A stretch of 64,000 nt of DNA, from contig CM056993.1 of NCBI GenBank assembly GCA_029891345.1, forward strand, positions 272,088,900 to 272,152,899, read 5' to 3'. Below the pieces are notes generated by a model. The model made no database searches. It was not told where the DNA came from and was given only the letters and a program-made list of their open reading frames with translations. The first letter of the stretch is position 1. Each line of letters starts with the position of its first letter. Below, piece by piece: positions 24,165-35,675 of this stretch. The position numbers were made by a program, and so were the translations under genes. The DNA comes from Dryococelus australis. Its lineage: Eukaryota; Arthropoda; Insecta; Phasmatodea; Phasmatidae.

Positions 24165-25255
24165 AAAGACATTTTTGCTATGCAGTGTATAAATATACTT
24201 GGAACCAGAGTAGTTATACTCTAAAAAAAAAATTCTTTAAAGTTTTACAAAGGATTTTCTTGTATTGCAACTTACATCATTGAGAAGTTTACATAAGATT
24301 TGTCTAATAACTAGGCCAACTATTTCAAAATATAATTTGCGGGGAACAAAATACACTTTGTCTGCTTGGGGATTAGAACCTACGAGGCTTTTATTGCTAG
24401 CCCATTACGATAAGACCAACTTTACTTACGACTTATTTTTATTTTGAATATATCTCCAAATACCTACAAAATATTAATGATTATGAAGGATTATTTGATT
24501 TTATGAGTTCTGTGTAGCTAGTTAATAGCCACGTTTTTTTTTAAATTATTATTTGAGTTGTTTGAAGTGTTCTGAAACTTGCAATACATTTCTTTGCATG
24601 CAACCACACTTTACATTGTCTCTAGTTTTTGCACAAAACTGTTATATACCATTTTATGTTGTTGAGTGACCACCATTGCGTTCAAGCTCATGGATATAAA
24701 GCAGTATAATATAAACATTTCTTAAGGTCTATTACAAGCATGGCCCTTGTAGTGTTTACAAATGAGTAGTTCTACAAGATAAATATTTGTACTGTTACAA
24801 GCATTTGTAAAATTACTAACTATTTCCCAGTAAAAATTACATTTTGCACAACCTTTCTTGTCAGATGTATTTGTGTGCTAATTAAAACATGTTTTTTTCC
24901 CCAATTTGCATTAATACTATGTTCAGATTATTGATATTATTCGTGATCATATGTTGCAGGTTTTTTTAATAATAAAAAGTAACTACACTTTATAATATAT
25001 TTCTTTTCAAAGTGTTGTGACTAGAATTTTTTTTTCATAAAACTATTATTCTCAGTCATAAATAGCTTGCATATAGTATAGAAAAAATTTGTATTAGAAA
25101 TTTTGCTACGCAGTTCAGTATTAAAATTTACTTTGGATAGTTACACATGTTTTGCTATGCAGTGTATAAATCTATGCATTAACTATACTTTTTTCCAGCT
25201 TACATCAATGCTATGTCTACATTATTAATATTATTCATACCCGTTTGTTGCAGGT
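24165..25255 (+). repeat. Duplicated intron/acceptor segments
   Basis: TTTGCTATGCAGTGTATAAA occurs near 24176 and near 25152. The acceptor region ending in TTGTTGCAGGTTTTATG at 25253 has a diverged twin ending in ATGTTGCAGGTTTTTTT at about 24960. The intron before the first coding exon thus contains tandemly duplicated splice-acceptor neighbourhoods. Confidence 0.5.
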
Positions 25256-25346
25256 TTTATGCTGAGGTATTCAGCATGGATGGCGGCCGTGTCGACATGG
25301 GAACTTCGGGGGGCTTCCAACTTCCTTTGTCTTCTACTGTCTCTGG
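25254..25346 (+). CDS. First coding exon of the PolB element gene (candidate)
   Basis: Acceptor GTTTGTTGCAG precedes 25254 and donor GG|GTAAGT follows 25346. The first in-frame ATG is at 25276 (context AGCATGG) and encodes 23 codons starting MDGGRVDMG and ending LSSTVS plus two bases. Joined to an acceptor at 25410-25411 it continues in frame into a zinc-finger region (SGNGLRHERTC), which supports the 65-bp intron 25347-25411. Without the intron the frame is lost. The exon is GC-rich compared with its surroundings. The function of this N-terminal segment is unknown. Confidence 0.5.
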
Positions 25347-25411
25347 GTAAGTGCAATACCACCGCCAGAGTTATTTTGTGGCTTTTGTTCGAAATATTTT
25401 TCGGCACAGAG

Positions 25412-28400
25412 TAATGGATTGAGGCATGAGAGGACCTGTATTCACAATCCACTTAGGGAAGAAGTCTGCGACAAATGTGGAATGAAAATTGCATGGAAAG
25501 ACAACATGGAATGTCACCTGAGAAGCTGTAATATAGTCGTGTGGCAGAAAACAGTTGGCAAATGTAAATTCTGAAATGCTCCATTTGCCAACATAGCAGA
25601 TGCCCAAAGGCACAAAAGGGGTGCAAATTTAACCCAGAGAATAAGACACATACATGTGAAGATTGCGGCAAAGAGTTCACAAGGGCAGACAAGCTGAGAA
25701 AACATGTCAAGAGTGTACCGGCCCACCACCTCCACCTGGGAGAAGGCCAAGAGTAATGTTTCCACCTAGCGGCAGCCAGCACCAGTACCTACACCAGCAC
25801 CTCATCCGAGAATCGTCGTGGAACTGGTGCACCAAATGAGTTTGGGTTCGTGGAGGCGGAGACTGCCTTCAGGGGTTTAATGAAGACCCTTGTTGCAGAA
25901 AATACCTCGAGCCAGGCAATGGACATCTGTAGCTACCTGGCGAACTTGAAAGACGAGATCATCGGACAATTTAAGAAAATAATCGAAGACAAGGGAGTCA
26001 TTAAATTCAATTTATTTTTGGAATCTGACTATGGGAAACCTGAGCTTTATGAGCATGAGAACGATAACAGGGCATTCAAGACCAAAAATGTACCAGTGCA
26101 CAGTGTCAGCGACATATATAATGCAATTACCACCAGCATTGAAAATATTTGTCTGGAGGAAGATGAGTACCTGGGTAAGGGATCTGGCTGGGCCCTCACC
26201 TCTGTGAAATGCCTACAACTCCTAATCAACAAGCTAGATCCTCTCCAAGCATAATCTTACATCGATCTGCCAACATAGATCAAGATAAAATAAGTCATCA
26301 TCAACCCACAAAACACCACGGACCATACGTGCTTCAAGTGGTCGATTTTGACACTGTGTGTTGAAGGCTGGAACCCCGAACATGTCAACCACTGCCACGA
26401 TGCTCTGGAGACCAAGTTCGATTTTACAGGGCCACGAGTTCCTCACACCTCTCCAATAATTTAAAGTCTTCGAGAAGAACAACCCTACTGTATCAGTCAA
26501 CGTATACTCGCTCGTCGATGCAGAGAAGGTCATGCCCATATGAGTGGTAAAAGAAGAAAAAGAAAATAATTTTGACCTATTGCTGATAACTTCCGAGGAA
26601 GATGGAAATTCTCATTACACCTACATAAATAATTTTTCATAACTGGTGCGATCATAGGTGACAGCTCACGGACACAAAAAACATATATGTAAGCAGTGCT
26701 TTACATTTTGCCACGACCTACCAAGAATTACGGGATTTGACGGTGCTCAAACCCTTGAAGAACACAAGAAATATTGCACTCCTCACATTCCAGCAAGAAT
26801 TGAGATTCCGAGCCTTGACAATATGGGAAGAAGACCAACCCTCAAGTTCAAGAACTATGAGAATGGAGAAAAGATGCCCATCGTGATCTATACCAACTTC
26901 GAGGTAATGCTCAAGCCAGTACACACATGCCAGCCAGACCCCAGTTGCTCGAATACATATGCACACCAGAAACACGAGGCTCACAGTTTTTTAATTTATG
27001 TACACGTGGACAATCGTATTATTCCTGCTTCAAAAACTTCAAGTCTGTCCGATCGACTGGTAGTATACACTGAGGAAGATGTGGAGAAAGTATTTATCTA
27101 GACGATAGTTGACATTGGACATAAGGTGAAGGACATATATGAAGTAACTCAGCCAATGGAACCCCTAACGAACCTGCAACTGTTACATCATTTGACTGCC
27201 GACGAGTGCTGCTATTGCTCCACAACATTCACATATTGCAATCCCAGAGTAATGGACCACTGTCACTTCACATGACAATACATTGTATGTGCATGTAAAA
27301 ACTGTAATTTGCTCCAGCATCATCCAAAAAGATTGCCTGTATTGTTTCACAATTTGGCCTATGACGAAAACTTCATAATCAAGCAGCTAGACTACGACGA
27401 CAAGGAAATCTTCATAATCCCACAAACACAAGAAAAATTAATAACATTTTCAAAATTGGTGGGGGAAAAGTTTTCAATACAGTTTATCTACACCTTCCGC
27501 GTCATGTCTATAAGCCTCGCCGCTCTCGTCGAAAACTTGCCAAGAGACCAATTTAAAAACTCTGCAAAATTCTTCAGCCCAGATGAGATGGAGCTCGTAA
27601 CCAGAAAGGGCGTGTTTCCCTATGATTATGTAGACAGCATCGAAAGAAGAATTCCACATAACAGACGAGGATTATGTTCATGTGGAAAATGAATGGCGGA
27701 AATTCAACTGCAGGACTCTGGGAAATTATCCTGATGTATACTTGAACACTGATGTATTATTGTTATGAGATGTGTTTGAGAATTTTAGGAGCTTATGCCT
27801 TAAGATCTATGGTATCGACTGTGTCCACTATGTGAGTACGCTGGCCCTCTCCTTTGACGCTTTGCTCAAACATACAAAAGTTAATTTAGATTATGATATG
27901 TATTTACTCATTCAGAAGGCAATAAGGGGAGGTGTGGCACTATGTATCAAGCATCATTGTGTTGCAAACAGCGAGTACATCCCAACCACCTATGATGCCA
28001 CCAAGTAACTGACATACCTCCAGTATGTGGACGCGAATGATCTGTATGGATGGGCAATGTCTCTACCTCTGCCCGTGATTTTCGATGGATAGATGGAGAC
28101 ATAGGTGTCATGGGTGTGCCCGACGACAGCGTCACAGGCTACATACTGGAGGTCGATGTTCAGTACCTCGCAGCTCTGCATGAAGCACACAAGGACTTGC
28201 CATTTCTATCTTCGAATGAGTGTCTTCCAGGCTCGAAGCACCCAAAGCTTATGACTACTCTGAAAGATAAAAAGAATTATATTATACATTATAGAAATTT
28301 GAAGCAGGCACTAGAACATGGGCTGAAAATGATTAAAATACATAGGATACTTCAATTTGAACAAGAGGTATGGCTCAAAACCATATATTAATTTGAATAC

Positions 28401-29240
28401 TGAAAAACTACAGGTAGCAAACAACAGTTTGGAAAAAGATTTATATAAATTAATGACCAATGCTACATAAGGTAAATTAATGGAAAATAAAAGAAAGTGC
28501 CAGAACATGGAACTGGTATGCGCAGAACAAAGAGCCAAGAAATTAATAGCTAAACTACATTTCAAGTGTCGTACAATATATACAGAAAATTTATATCTGG
28601 TGAAGATGGAAAAGGAAACCATAGTATTTGACAAACCACTATATGCAGGCTTTGCTGTACTAGATCTCTCCAAGACCCTGATGTATATATTCCATTATGA
28701 TTTTATGAAGAATAAATATTAAGATGGCCTTCAACTTGCCTACATGGATACCGACAGCTACATATATGAGATAAAGACCAATGATTTATATCAGGACATG
28801 GCTGCAGACCACAACTTCATGTTAGAGTTCGACACCAGTGTGTACCCCCTGGCTCATGTCTGTTATTCTCCTACCAACAATAAGATTGTGGGTAAATTTA
28901 AAGATGAGTGTGGTGGGGAGGAAATGTGCGAATTTGTAGGGCTGTGTGCTAAAATGTACAGCTACATGTGTGGAGGCAGAATTACGAAGATAGCCAAGGG
29001 TGTACAGAAGTCAAGTCTGAAGAAAAAAATTTCCTTTCAAGATTACAGTAGAGTGCTGACACAACAGCAAGTCACGCATGTTAAAGTTCAAAATATAAGG
29101 TCGCCATCATGATTTCTATACAGAATGTACAAATAAATTAGAACTTTCATGGATGGACGACGAGAGAATAATACTACCAGATGGAATACTGACATAGCCA
29201 TATAGATACTCTGGCTAAAAAAAAAAAAAAATGGCCTTAC
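25412..29240 (+). pseudogene. polB: Protein-primed family-B DNA polymerase (Polinton/adintovirus type), broken
   Basis: This replicative polymerase would copy the element by protein priming. In order the sequence shows C2H2 zinc fingers at about 25455-25700 (CDKCGMKIAWKDNMECHLRS; CEDCGKEFTRADKLRKH) and a linker at 25850-26560 (FEKNNPTVSVNVYSLVDAE). The exonuclease region has an Exo I block reading YTNFE at about 26887, where the family has Asp in place of Asn. A Cys/His block follows at 27200-27320 (VMDHCHFT, CKNCN), then Exo II HNLAYDENF at about 27342. Polymerase motif A is DANDLYGWAM at about 28030, motif B is KLMTNAT at about 28447 and motif C is YMDTDS at about 28740. The span of about 1,270 codons fits the family. 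Many stops and frameshifts (for example at 25573, 25753, 26252, 27100, 27274, 27690, 28006, 28389, 28720) make it non-functional. Motif C aspartates survive while Exo I has lost its Asp. Confidence 0.88.
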
Positions 29241-30377
29241 TGCACACTGGAGTTCAAGCACGAGAGAGGTTTTTTTTTTTCACCTTGTTCTGATAGGACT
29301 CAGTACCCAATGATCAGACAACAATTCCAGGGAAGTCTACTTCTGTAGCTTGCTGGGTGGTAAGAGGAGAGGAGGAACAAAAAAAATTGACATATAACAG
29401 GTGAATATGACTCGCTAGCTGCACACAAAGGAGGAGAACGCAGATCATGTAGACAATTTGCATATAATTTTGACAAATTCTAAAAGTTGTACTCGGACAT
29501 AGTGCATATATTAATATGTTATCATTCCCTGCATTCTACATTTATAAAAAAAAAAAAAACAACGCTTCTTCGAGATATTTTTCAACATTATACACTACGA
29601 TTTTTGTTTGGATCTCCGACCAATTACTGGGGTTCCAACCCATATCCTTACCGGGGTTGTGGGGAGTGAAATATTTTTAGTTGTGACATTTTTGACCCAT
29701 TGTCACCACTAGAAGCAGCATTGTTCTTACCCACCCTATCAATCTAATTCTAATCTTCCTCTTTATCTATCATTCTTTCTTTCTATTTACTCTTGACTGT
29801 TATCTTTATTCTTGTTGTCTCTTCTGTTTATTGCGTTTTTTGTCGGGGTTGGTTTATTTTTCGGCGTCGTAACCCGCCTATGCAGGTGTATTTGCAGCAC
29901 CGTGGGGATTTAATATACATACACACACATGTATATATATATATAGTACTGTTAGAGCATAATCTATTGCTCCATCCCGAGCTGGAGAACCACACGCACT
30001 GTTGCTTTAGCAGCCGTTCGGGTGGTAAAGTGAGAAGGCGATGTCGAAAAGTATACCAGTTCCAACCAAAATGGTATATGAGGAGTTCCATACCGAAGGA
30101 AGACTGACCAAACAAAAAATAATAATTTTTTAAATAGAAAATTATATGTAACTAAAATGTGAAATAAAAAAATACTTTTATAAAGAATCTTTTATTAATT
30201 AAAAAATCCTGTCATGATTTTTTTTAATGGCATCAGATGCAACAGTCCTTTTTACACGATGGAGACAATACACACAAACACACAAACAGTTTGTGTGAAA
30301 AGAAATATATTATTATTTAAGTGTGTTGGTCTGGTTTTAGTATATGCAAAGTCCTACATCATGGTTAGATTAAGTAA
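29241..30377. other. Element interior right of PolB; no recognisable gene
   Basis: The sequence contains poly(A)/poly(T) runs (29219-29234, 29269-29280) and an unrecognised frame at 29793-30107. This starts with a hydrophobic stretch followed by RRRN; a short frame at about 30041 begins MSKSIPVPTKM. Neither resembles a protein I can name. This is where other Polinton genes might have been expected. Confidence 0.4.
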
Positions 30378-32216
30378 AAAACTTCCTTCATGCTGACCCA
30401 ATGTTCAATTCAGTTGCAGGCTTGTACTTGATCGTGTAGCCTGCTGTCTCATTCTCTTTGTTTACCAGATGCTGTGTAGGTACAGACTTGCTATGTGCTG
30501 ACTAAGGCTATCTGACACCATCCAGGTGCAAAAACTGCCAGGAAGCATGTACAGACTCCAGTTACAGTGCAGGTACAGACATGCTCTTAACATTTACAAG
30601 GTCAGCTGGTCCTCGGATAAAATGAAGAGGGTGTGGTGAGTTTAAATTTAGCAATGGTTTTTTCAAGACATCTGAACTGTGGGCTGAGGTATGCTTGACT
30701 TCTAGTTTGAGGTATGAGTAAATTTAGTCTGGGGCCTGGTCAGTAGAGCAGATATTCTGCAAAAAATTGGGTGATCTATATATTGAATAGCATAATACAT
30801 ATGTGAATAAAAATGGTATATAAATTCATAGTAATGTGTGTATCTGCTCCTCTGAAACACTTATTAATTCAGTTGAAATCAAATTAATGCGAGTGCATGC
30901 CGTAGGAGGGCTATAGTACTCGTTTTGAAATGGTCTACGATAGCTGCTAACTAATCATCGCTGCCAAGTTCTTTTTAATGTGAAAATATATTTCGTCCTC
31001 GTGTTATTTTCACTCAGCTTGAGCTCATTGTCACACTTAAAACTGCTTACTATCAGACCTGCCACTCAAAAGACTGATAATTTGTCCCGTGACCTTTGAC
31101 TCCTAGATGACTCTAAAATGACTCCAAAATGACTCCTAAAGGACTACTAACTGACTCCTAAATGACTCCAAATAACTCCAAACGACTCTTAAGACTCAAA
31201 ATGACACATAATAACTTCTAAATGAACCTAAGTCTCCCCTAAATGACCCCTAATAACCCCTAAATGACCCCTAATGACTCCTAAATAACTCGTAATGACC
31301 CCTAAATGGCCCCTAATTACCCCTAAATGACCCCTAATGCCCTCTAAATGAACCCTAATGACTCCTGGATTACCCCTAAGTGACCTCTAAATGACCCCTA
31401 AAGACCCCTAAATGTGGTGCCTGCAGGGCTAACTGCAGAGACTGCAATGCTAAGTGTGTTGCCTGCAGAGCTAAGTGTGGTACCTGCGATGCTAAATGTG
31501 GTGCCTTCAGTGCTAAGTGCGATGCCTTTAATATGTTAGGTTGGGTGAAGTTACGTTAATTGATACTGAAGTGGAGTTAGTTTAGGTTAATATGTCTTTC
31601 AAAGTCCTGACATGGGGTGGAATGCATACAAGTATGACTTGGTTGTACAGTTGGTTTGCTTGTATGGTTAGTATAGTTGTTATGTTGACTGGTATGACCT
31701 GATCACATGTTCGGTTATTTTGGCAGTATGGAAAAAGTGTATGTTAGATGGTGTGAGGATAATAGTTTAATTGTGTGATTAGTTTTTTGTAAGAACGGAA
31801 TGGTTTGATGGGATGTTTAGTTAGTTAAAAGGGGGAGGGTGGAGGGTAGAATACTTAGCTGGTATGGTCGTTTAGTAAGAGCGGAATTGTTTGATGAGAA
31901 TTAAGACGACATTGGTGTCGTACATAGCTAAATTAATAGTATTGATCTTATGATATCATGGTTGGAATATTTGATTGGTTGGGCAGCTGGGATGGCGTGT
32001 TTATATGTGTAACTGGCAAAGTTATATGGGGTGAAATGGTAGTCAATATAGTTTACTTTTAATATTGATAAGTAAATCTGAGGTATGGTGGTGGATATAG
32101 AACTGTATTGTTAATAGCATGAATGAGGCAAGCTAATGACATGGTGAAAGGTATTATATCTGGTTTTGTACTCAGTACAATTCTATATGGCTGTTAAGTA
32201 AGGCTGGAAGGGGGGA
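30378..32216 (-). repeat. Right terminal inverted repeat of the PolB element
   Basis: Reverse-complement partner of 15455-17178. The outer end is GGCTGGAAGGGGGGATA; the inner end is AACTTCCTTCATGCTGACCC. It is about 115 bp longer than the left arm, mainly because the TGACCCCTAAA array is expanded. Confidence 0.9.
31100..31530. repeat. TGACCCCTAAA array and 21-bp array, right arm
   Basis: Expanded counterpart of the left-arm arrays. Units TGACCCCTAAA/TGACCCCTAA dominate 31190-31410, followed by the 21-bp units TGCTAAGTGTGGTGCCTGCA to about 31530. Confidence 0.9.
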
Positions 32217-32225
32217 TAAATTTAA

Positions 32226-32420
32226 TATATGTTTGTTCCTAATATTTATTCATATTCACACATACATAATATATTATTCAAAAATGTCTCTACGTATTGC
32301 ATTCTACGAAGCATTTATAAATATTAGTAGATACATTCGTAGGCGATAGGAATTTAAAAAAATAATAAATACAACATAAATTTGTTTCTAATATTTATTC
32401 ATATTCACACATATATGGTG
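32226..32420. repeat. Partial tandem duplication next to the right arm
   Basis: TTCCTAATATTTATTCATAT plus TCACACATA at about 32233 recurs at about 32385 (TTCTAATATTTATTCATATT CACACATATA), about 150 bp apart. Confidence 0.75.
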
Positions 32421-33260
32421 TATTATTCAGTAAAGCGATACGAATGTATATCTTTAATAACAGAAAGATATCCTCTCCTTTGCAATGGAAGCAATAACCG
32501 CACTCTCTTAACCAAATCACTGACATCCTCAGAAAATAAGTAGGTAGATGGTTCACGAAACATGTCTGCATATTTGTTCTTTCATAATGGGTAGGTTGTG
32601 AGATACTTCTGAGCCAGAGTACTAGGTTCAAATTGACGTTTCCTCTCTTCCGATTTCAAATATCCCTTACCGTTACATACACTTTTACACTTAACAGTTC
32701 ACGGTATTTCATCATCAGTGGAATATTTCACATCATCAGTCTTGGAAGTCACATTTTCACTCTCGACGTCCTGGCTATCATATTCGTTTTTCACATTAAA
32801 TGTTAGTGGCGCACTTAGGTTCTCTACAGCTTCATATAACTCACGCTTTCCATACTGACCCCTTTCGTCACAATTTGATTTGGAAGTTGATGCAAAGCAG
32901 GGCAATGTTATGGGCGCTCGAACTATCGTTAGTTTGCGTGATAAATCAACAAGAAGGGTAGCCTTGTCTTGCGGCAATGCATGTTGACTCGTCATAAGCA
33001 AAGACGGGTTAGCTTTACATGTTCCAGGGTGTCACTTTAGATTATCGCTTCTACTAAATGCTTTCCCGCAGTTAGTACCTGATAGCGATTTAATGGCCGG
33101 TTTCTCAAAACAATCGCTCTGTTCGCGTCGACAAGCATGTCAGCTTTTACTAAAGGTCTTACCACAGTAATTGTATTGTTTTTCATGTAATTGTCGAACA
33201 CTCGACAAATCTTTGCATGTACTCACATTAGTTTGCACATCCTCAGTGCTTTTCACCATT
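32405..33260 (-). pseudogene. Broken C2H2 zinc-finger ORF outside the right arm
   Basis: On the minus strand, from about 33250 downwards, two finger-like blocks are seen: YNYCGKTFSKS and TNCGKAFSRSDNLK, each followed by a degraded His region with a stop. A 100-codon open frame (33001-32699) then begins near MTSQHALPQ and ends in an acidic segment (KTDDVKYSTDDE). After a stop the frame continues as ERKRQFEPSTLAQKYLTTYP and YLFSEDVSDLVKRVRLLL to about 32405. The fingers resemble those at the start of the PolB gene in style, but the downstream sequence is not polymerase. It could be an accessory gene of a related element or a host zinc-finger relic. Confidence 0.45.
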
Positions 33261-33317
33261 TTCAACCATATGGGAACTCAATCACTTATACTACTATACA
33301 CTGATCCTTCACTGTCG

Positions 33318-33395
33318 ACCCCCTCTGTCCCCTTAGTAGCGACCCCTCACTGCTGACCCCTCACTGCTAACCCCTCACTGCTAACCCCTCACTGT
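33318..33395. repeat. CTGCTAACCCCTCA minisatellite
   Basis: About five imperfect 14-bp units (CTGCTGACCCCTCA / CTGCTAACCCCTCA). Confidence 0.9.
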
Positions 33396-35663
33396 CTTCT
33401 TCATACACTACCGACAACATACATATCTGTTTAACAACTGTGTAAATTTCGAAGGTTTCCGTAATTTATATAATCACCCTATCAATCGAAAGCGAAATTA
33501 TGTTGCAATTCTCTCTATATTGGGAAACAGTATATGTATCTATACCACAAGTCTTTCTCCTCGTTATATAACTTGTGCATACTTTAAATAAAACTGATGT
33601 TTTCTATTATGCTTGCATGTTACATAAACTTACACTTCAAACAAATATTATATTTGTCAACATACTACTTTCCAAACTAATAGATAACTTGGTTGATTAT
33701 ATTAGGTTTCGTACTTAACAGGTAAGAGCAAACATCTCTCAAGGCAAATAACATTCGGTGCATCAAATTCCTTTAGGAAAACTTTGAATACAGACAGCTT
33801 TAGAAAAACTCATTAATATTAGGTTTGTCACGTCATTACTGTCAGACTAGGGTATTGGTGATAGGTAAACTGAGGTATATATACAGGAGCACATCGTGAA
33901 AATAATTCAGTGAGCTGCAAGCTCGCGATGGAGATGTTTAATCCAAACTTTTCTGTATTCCGGAATTACACTCGCGCACAAAAAAAAAATATTATTCTTC
34001 ATAAATTTCTAATGGCGATTAAAATATGTTGAGTGTATCATAGGCAAAATTTTTGAAATTCAGGTTACTAACAAATTAAGTAGAGCTTGTTTCGCGCTAA
34101 GAAATGTATCCTTACTTATCTGTGAGAAAATACTGGAAGAGGCATATTTTGCATATTTCCACTCAAATATGTCTTATGGCATACTATTCAGGGTTGCTGA
34201 ATCAAATAGCAAAAGAATATTCCTGATTCAGAAAAAAAAAAAAAAAAAAAAAGTAGTCGGGATCATGGGCAAAATAAAACCTCATGAAACATGCAAAACA
34301 ATATTTTAAAAATGTGTTATCTTTAGCGTTTTGGTTATGTCACAACTTCGAAGCAGTTCGGCGGCAGAATCTGGGAGCGTGACAGCATCTTTGAGGAAAT
34401 AAATGACAAGATTTCGAAAGCGTTTCTGATATTAAAATGACAGTTGACTGACACAGGTACTATTAAAAGGGAGAAGTATTCCAGTGATTCATATACGACG
34501 TATATATTAAGTATATGAAATTAGCGAAATTCGCACCATGGGTTTTGGGGAAAACGGGGGGGGGGGGGGGTGTGGATTGTAGAGTAGGTGAAATCGGCTA
34601 CTGAATAACAACTCTTGCAGCATTACAGCACAAAGAGGCGAGGAAGAAAAAAAATTACTGTAATCACAAAGACACACGTGTGTCACCTTTTGATGTAGAT
34701 TGCTTTATATTTTTATTCTCTTCAACTCTCTCGAAATATCTCCCTTCTTTTATCTTCGCTATCTACTGGTTTCTAGTTTATTTACTCGTATACTGTTAAT
34801 GTCATTGTCTTTATTGCTAGGTGTCTTTAAGCTTGAGAAATTAATAGTATGATTGTAATCCCACTTTTTTTCCTTGCCTTCCGACCCTCAAACACTTCTG
34901 TACTAATAACGCTATTACCTCTAATACTAAACAAAATATATCTTCTGAATCTATTCGAAAAGTAAATTTTACGTACATCTGTTTTAATGCAAAGAAACAG
35001 TTAAATAGCGTTGGTTTCCATCGAGATGCGTTCGAGACTCATTGGCTGGTGCCGTCAAAGATCGTCAGTCCGCCACGTATTTTCCCCTCCGAGATAGTGT
35101 GCCGTATGAGCTACGTCATGCGGGAGTTCCCTCGCGCCGGAAGTAACTGCGGTGTAATAGCTTCCTTTCCGGCCCCGAGACGAAGCGGACGGCAACGTAC
35201 TGTACTCTCGCAAGACTGCAGTATTCTGAGTGATATCGCAAGTCGTGCATGACTCTGCGGCATTAACAACCTAAAGCCCCTGTCACACTGTCAAATTGTT
35301 CTGTCAAACCGCTTCCAATAAGATTGGTCAGATAAAGTTGGACAGTTATGACGTCATCAAAACGTCATAAACGCCGCCATATTTGTATGAAAAAGGTGGA
35401 TAAAATTGGACCGGTTCTAAAATTTATTGGATGTTTGACGGTCTCAGCCAATCAGATTCGTGCACGACAAATGTGTACGTCAAGATACTTTAAAATAGCG
35501 AACAATTGCTTCAAACGAAGTAGTTTATACAGATAATTAATTTACGTAGAAGCTAGAGGCTTAAGAGGTGACAACCACTCCCTGACACTATGATGCAAGG
35601 AACTATCAAACTCCCCCCCCCCCTTTTTTTTTACCTCTTTCCAGGCAGGGTACCCATCGCGTA
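33396..35663. other. No recognisable gene
   Basis: Contains a TATA-like GGTATATATACAGGAG at about 33870, an A-run (34232-34251), a G-run (34556-34570) and a more GC-rich segment at 35000-35250. No coding homology was found. Confidence 0.4.
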
Positions 35664-35675
35664 CTCTTTCTAGGT

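Larger units (their letters stand above)
15455..32216. mobile_element. Polinton/Maverick-like element, 16.8 kb, decayed
   Basis: Two arms of about 1.7-1.8 kb in inverted orientation (15455-17178 and 30378-32216) bracket a broken protein-primed family-B DNA polymerase gene. Overall size, long terminal inverted repeats with subterminal tandem arrays, and the polymerase are hallmarks of Maverick/Polinton elements and their adintovirus-like relatives. What is missing is equally notable. I recognise no integrase, FtsK/HerA-type ATPase, cysteine protease or capsid gene, and the outermost flanks show no matching 6-bp duplication (left CGCCTC, right TAAATT). The interior left of the polymerase holds later insertions: an interspersed repeat, a tandem array, a SINE and a mariner-type fragment. 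It may be a polymerase-only derivative or a heavily deleted copy. Membership is well supported by polymerase plus arms; exact classification is inference. Confidence 0.65.

Noticed and set aside
29793-30107. Frame with hydrophobic start and Arg-rich stretch as a Polinton minor capsid gene
   Set aside because: Tempting from its position next to the polymerase, but no motif supports it and it runs through a TA repeat.
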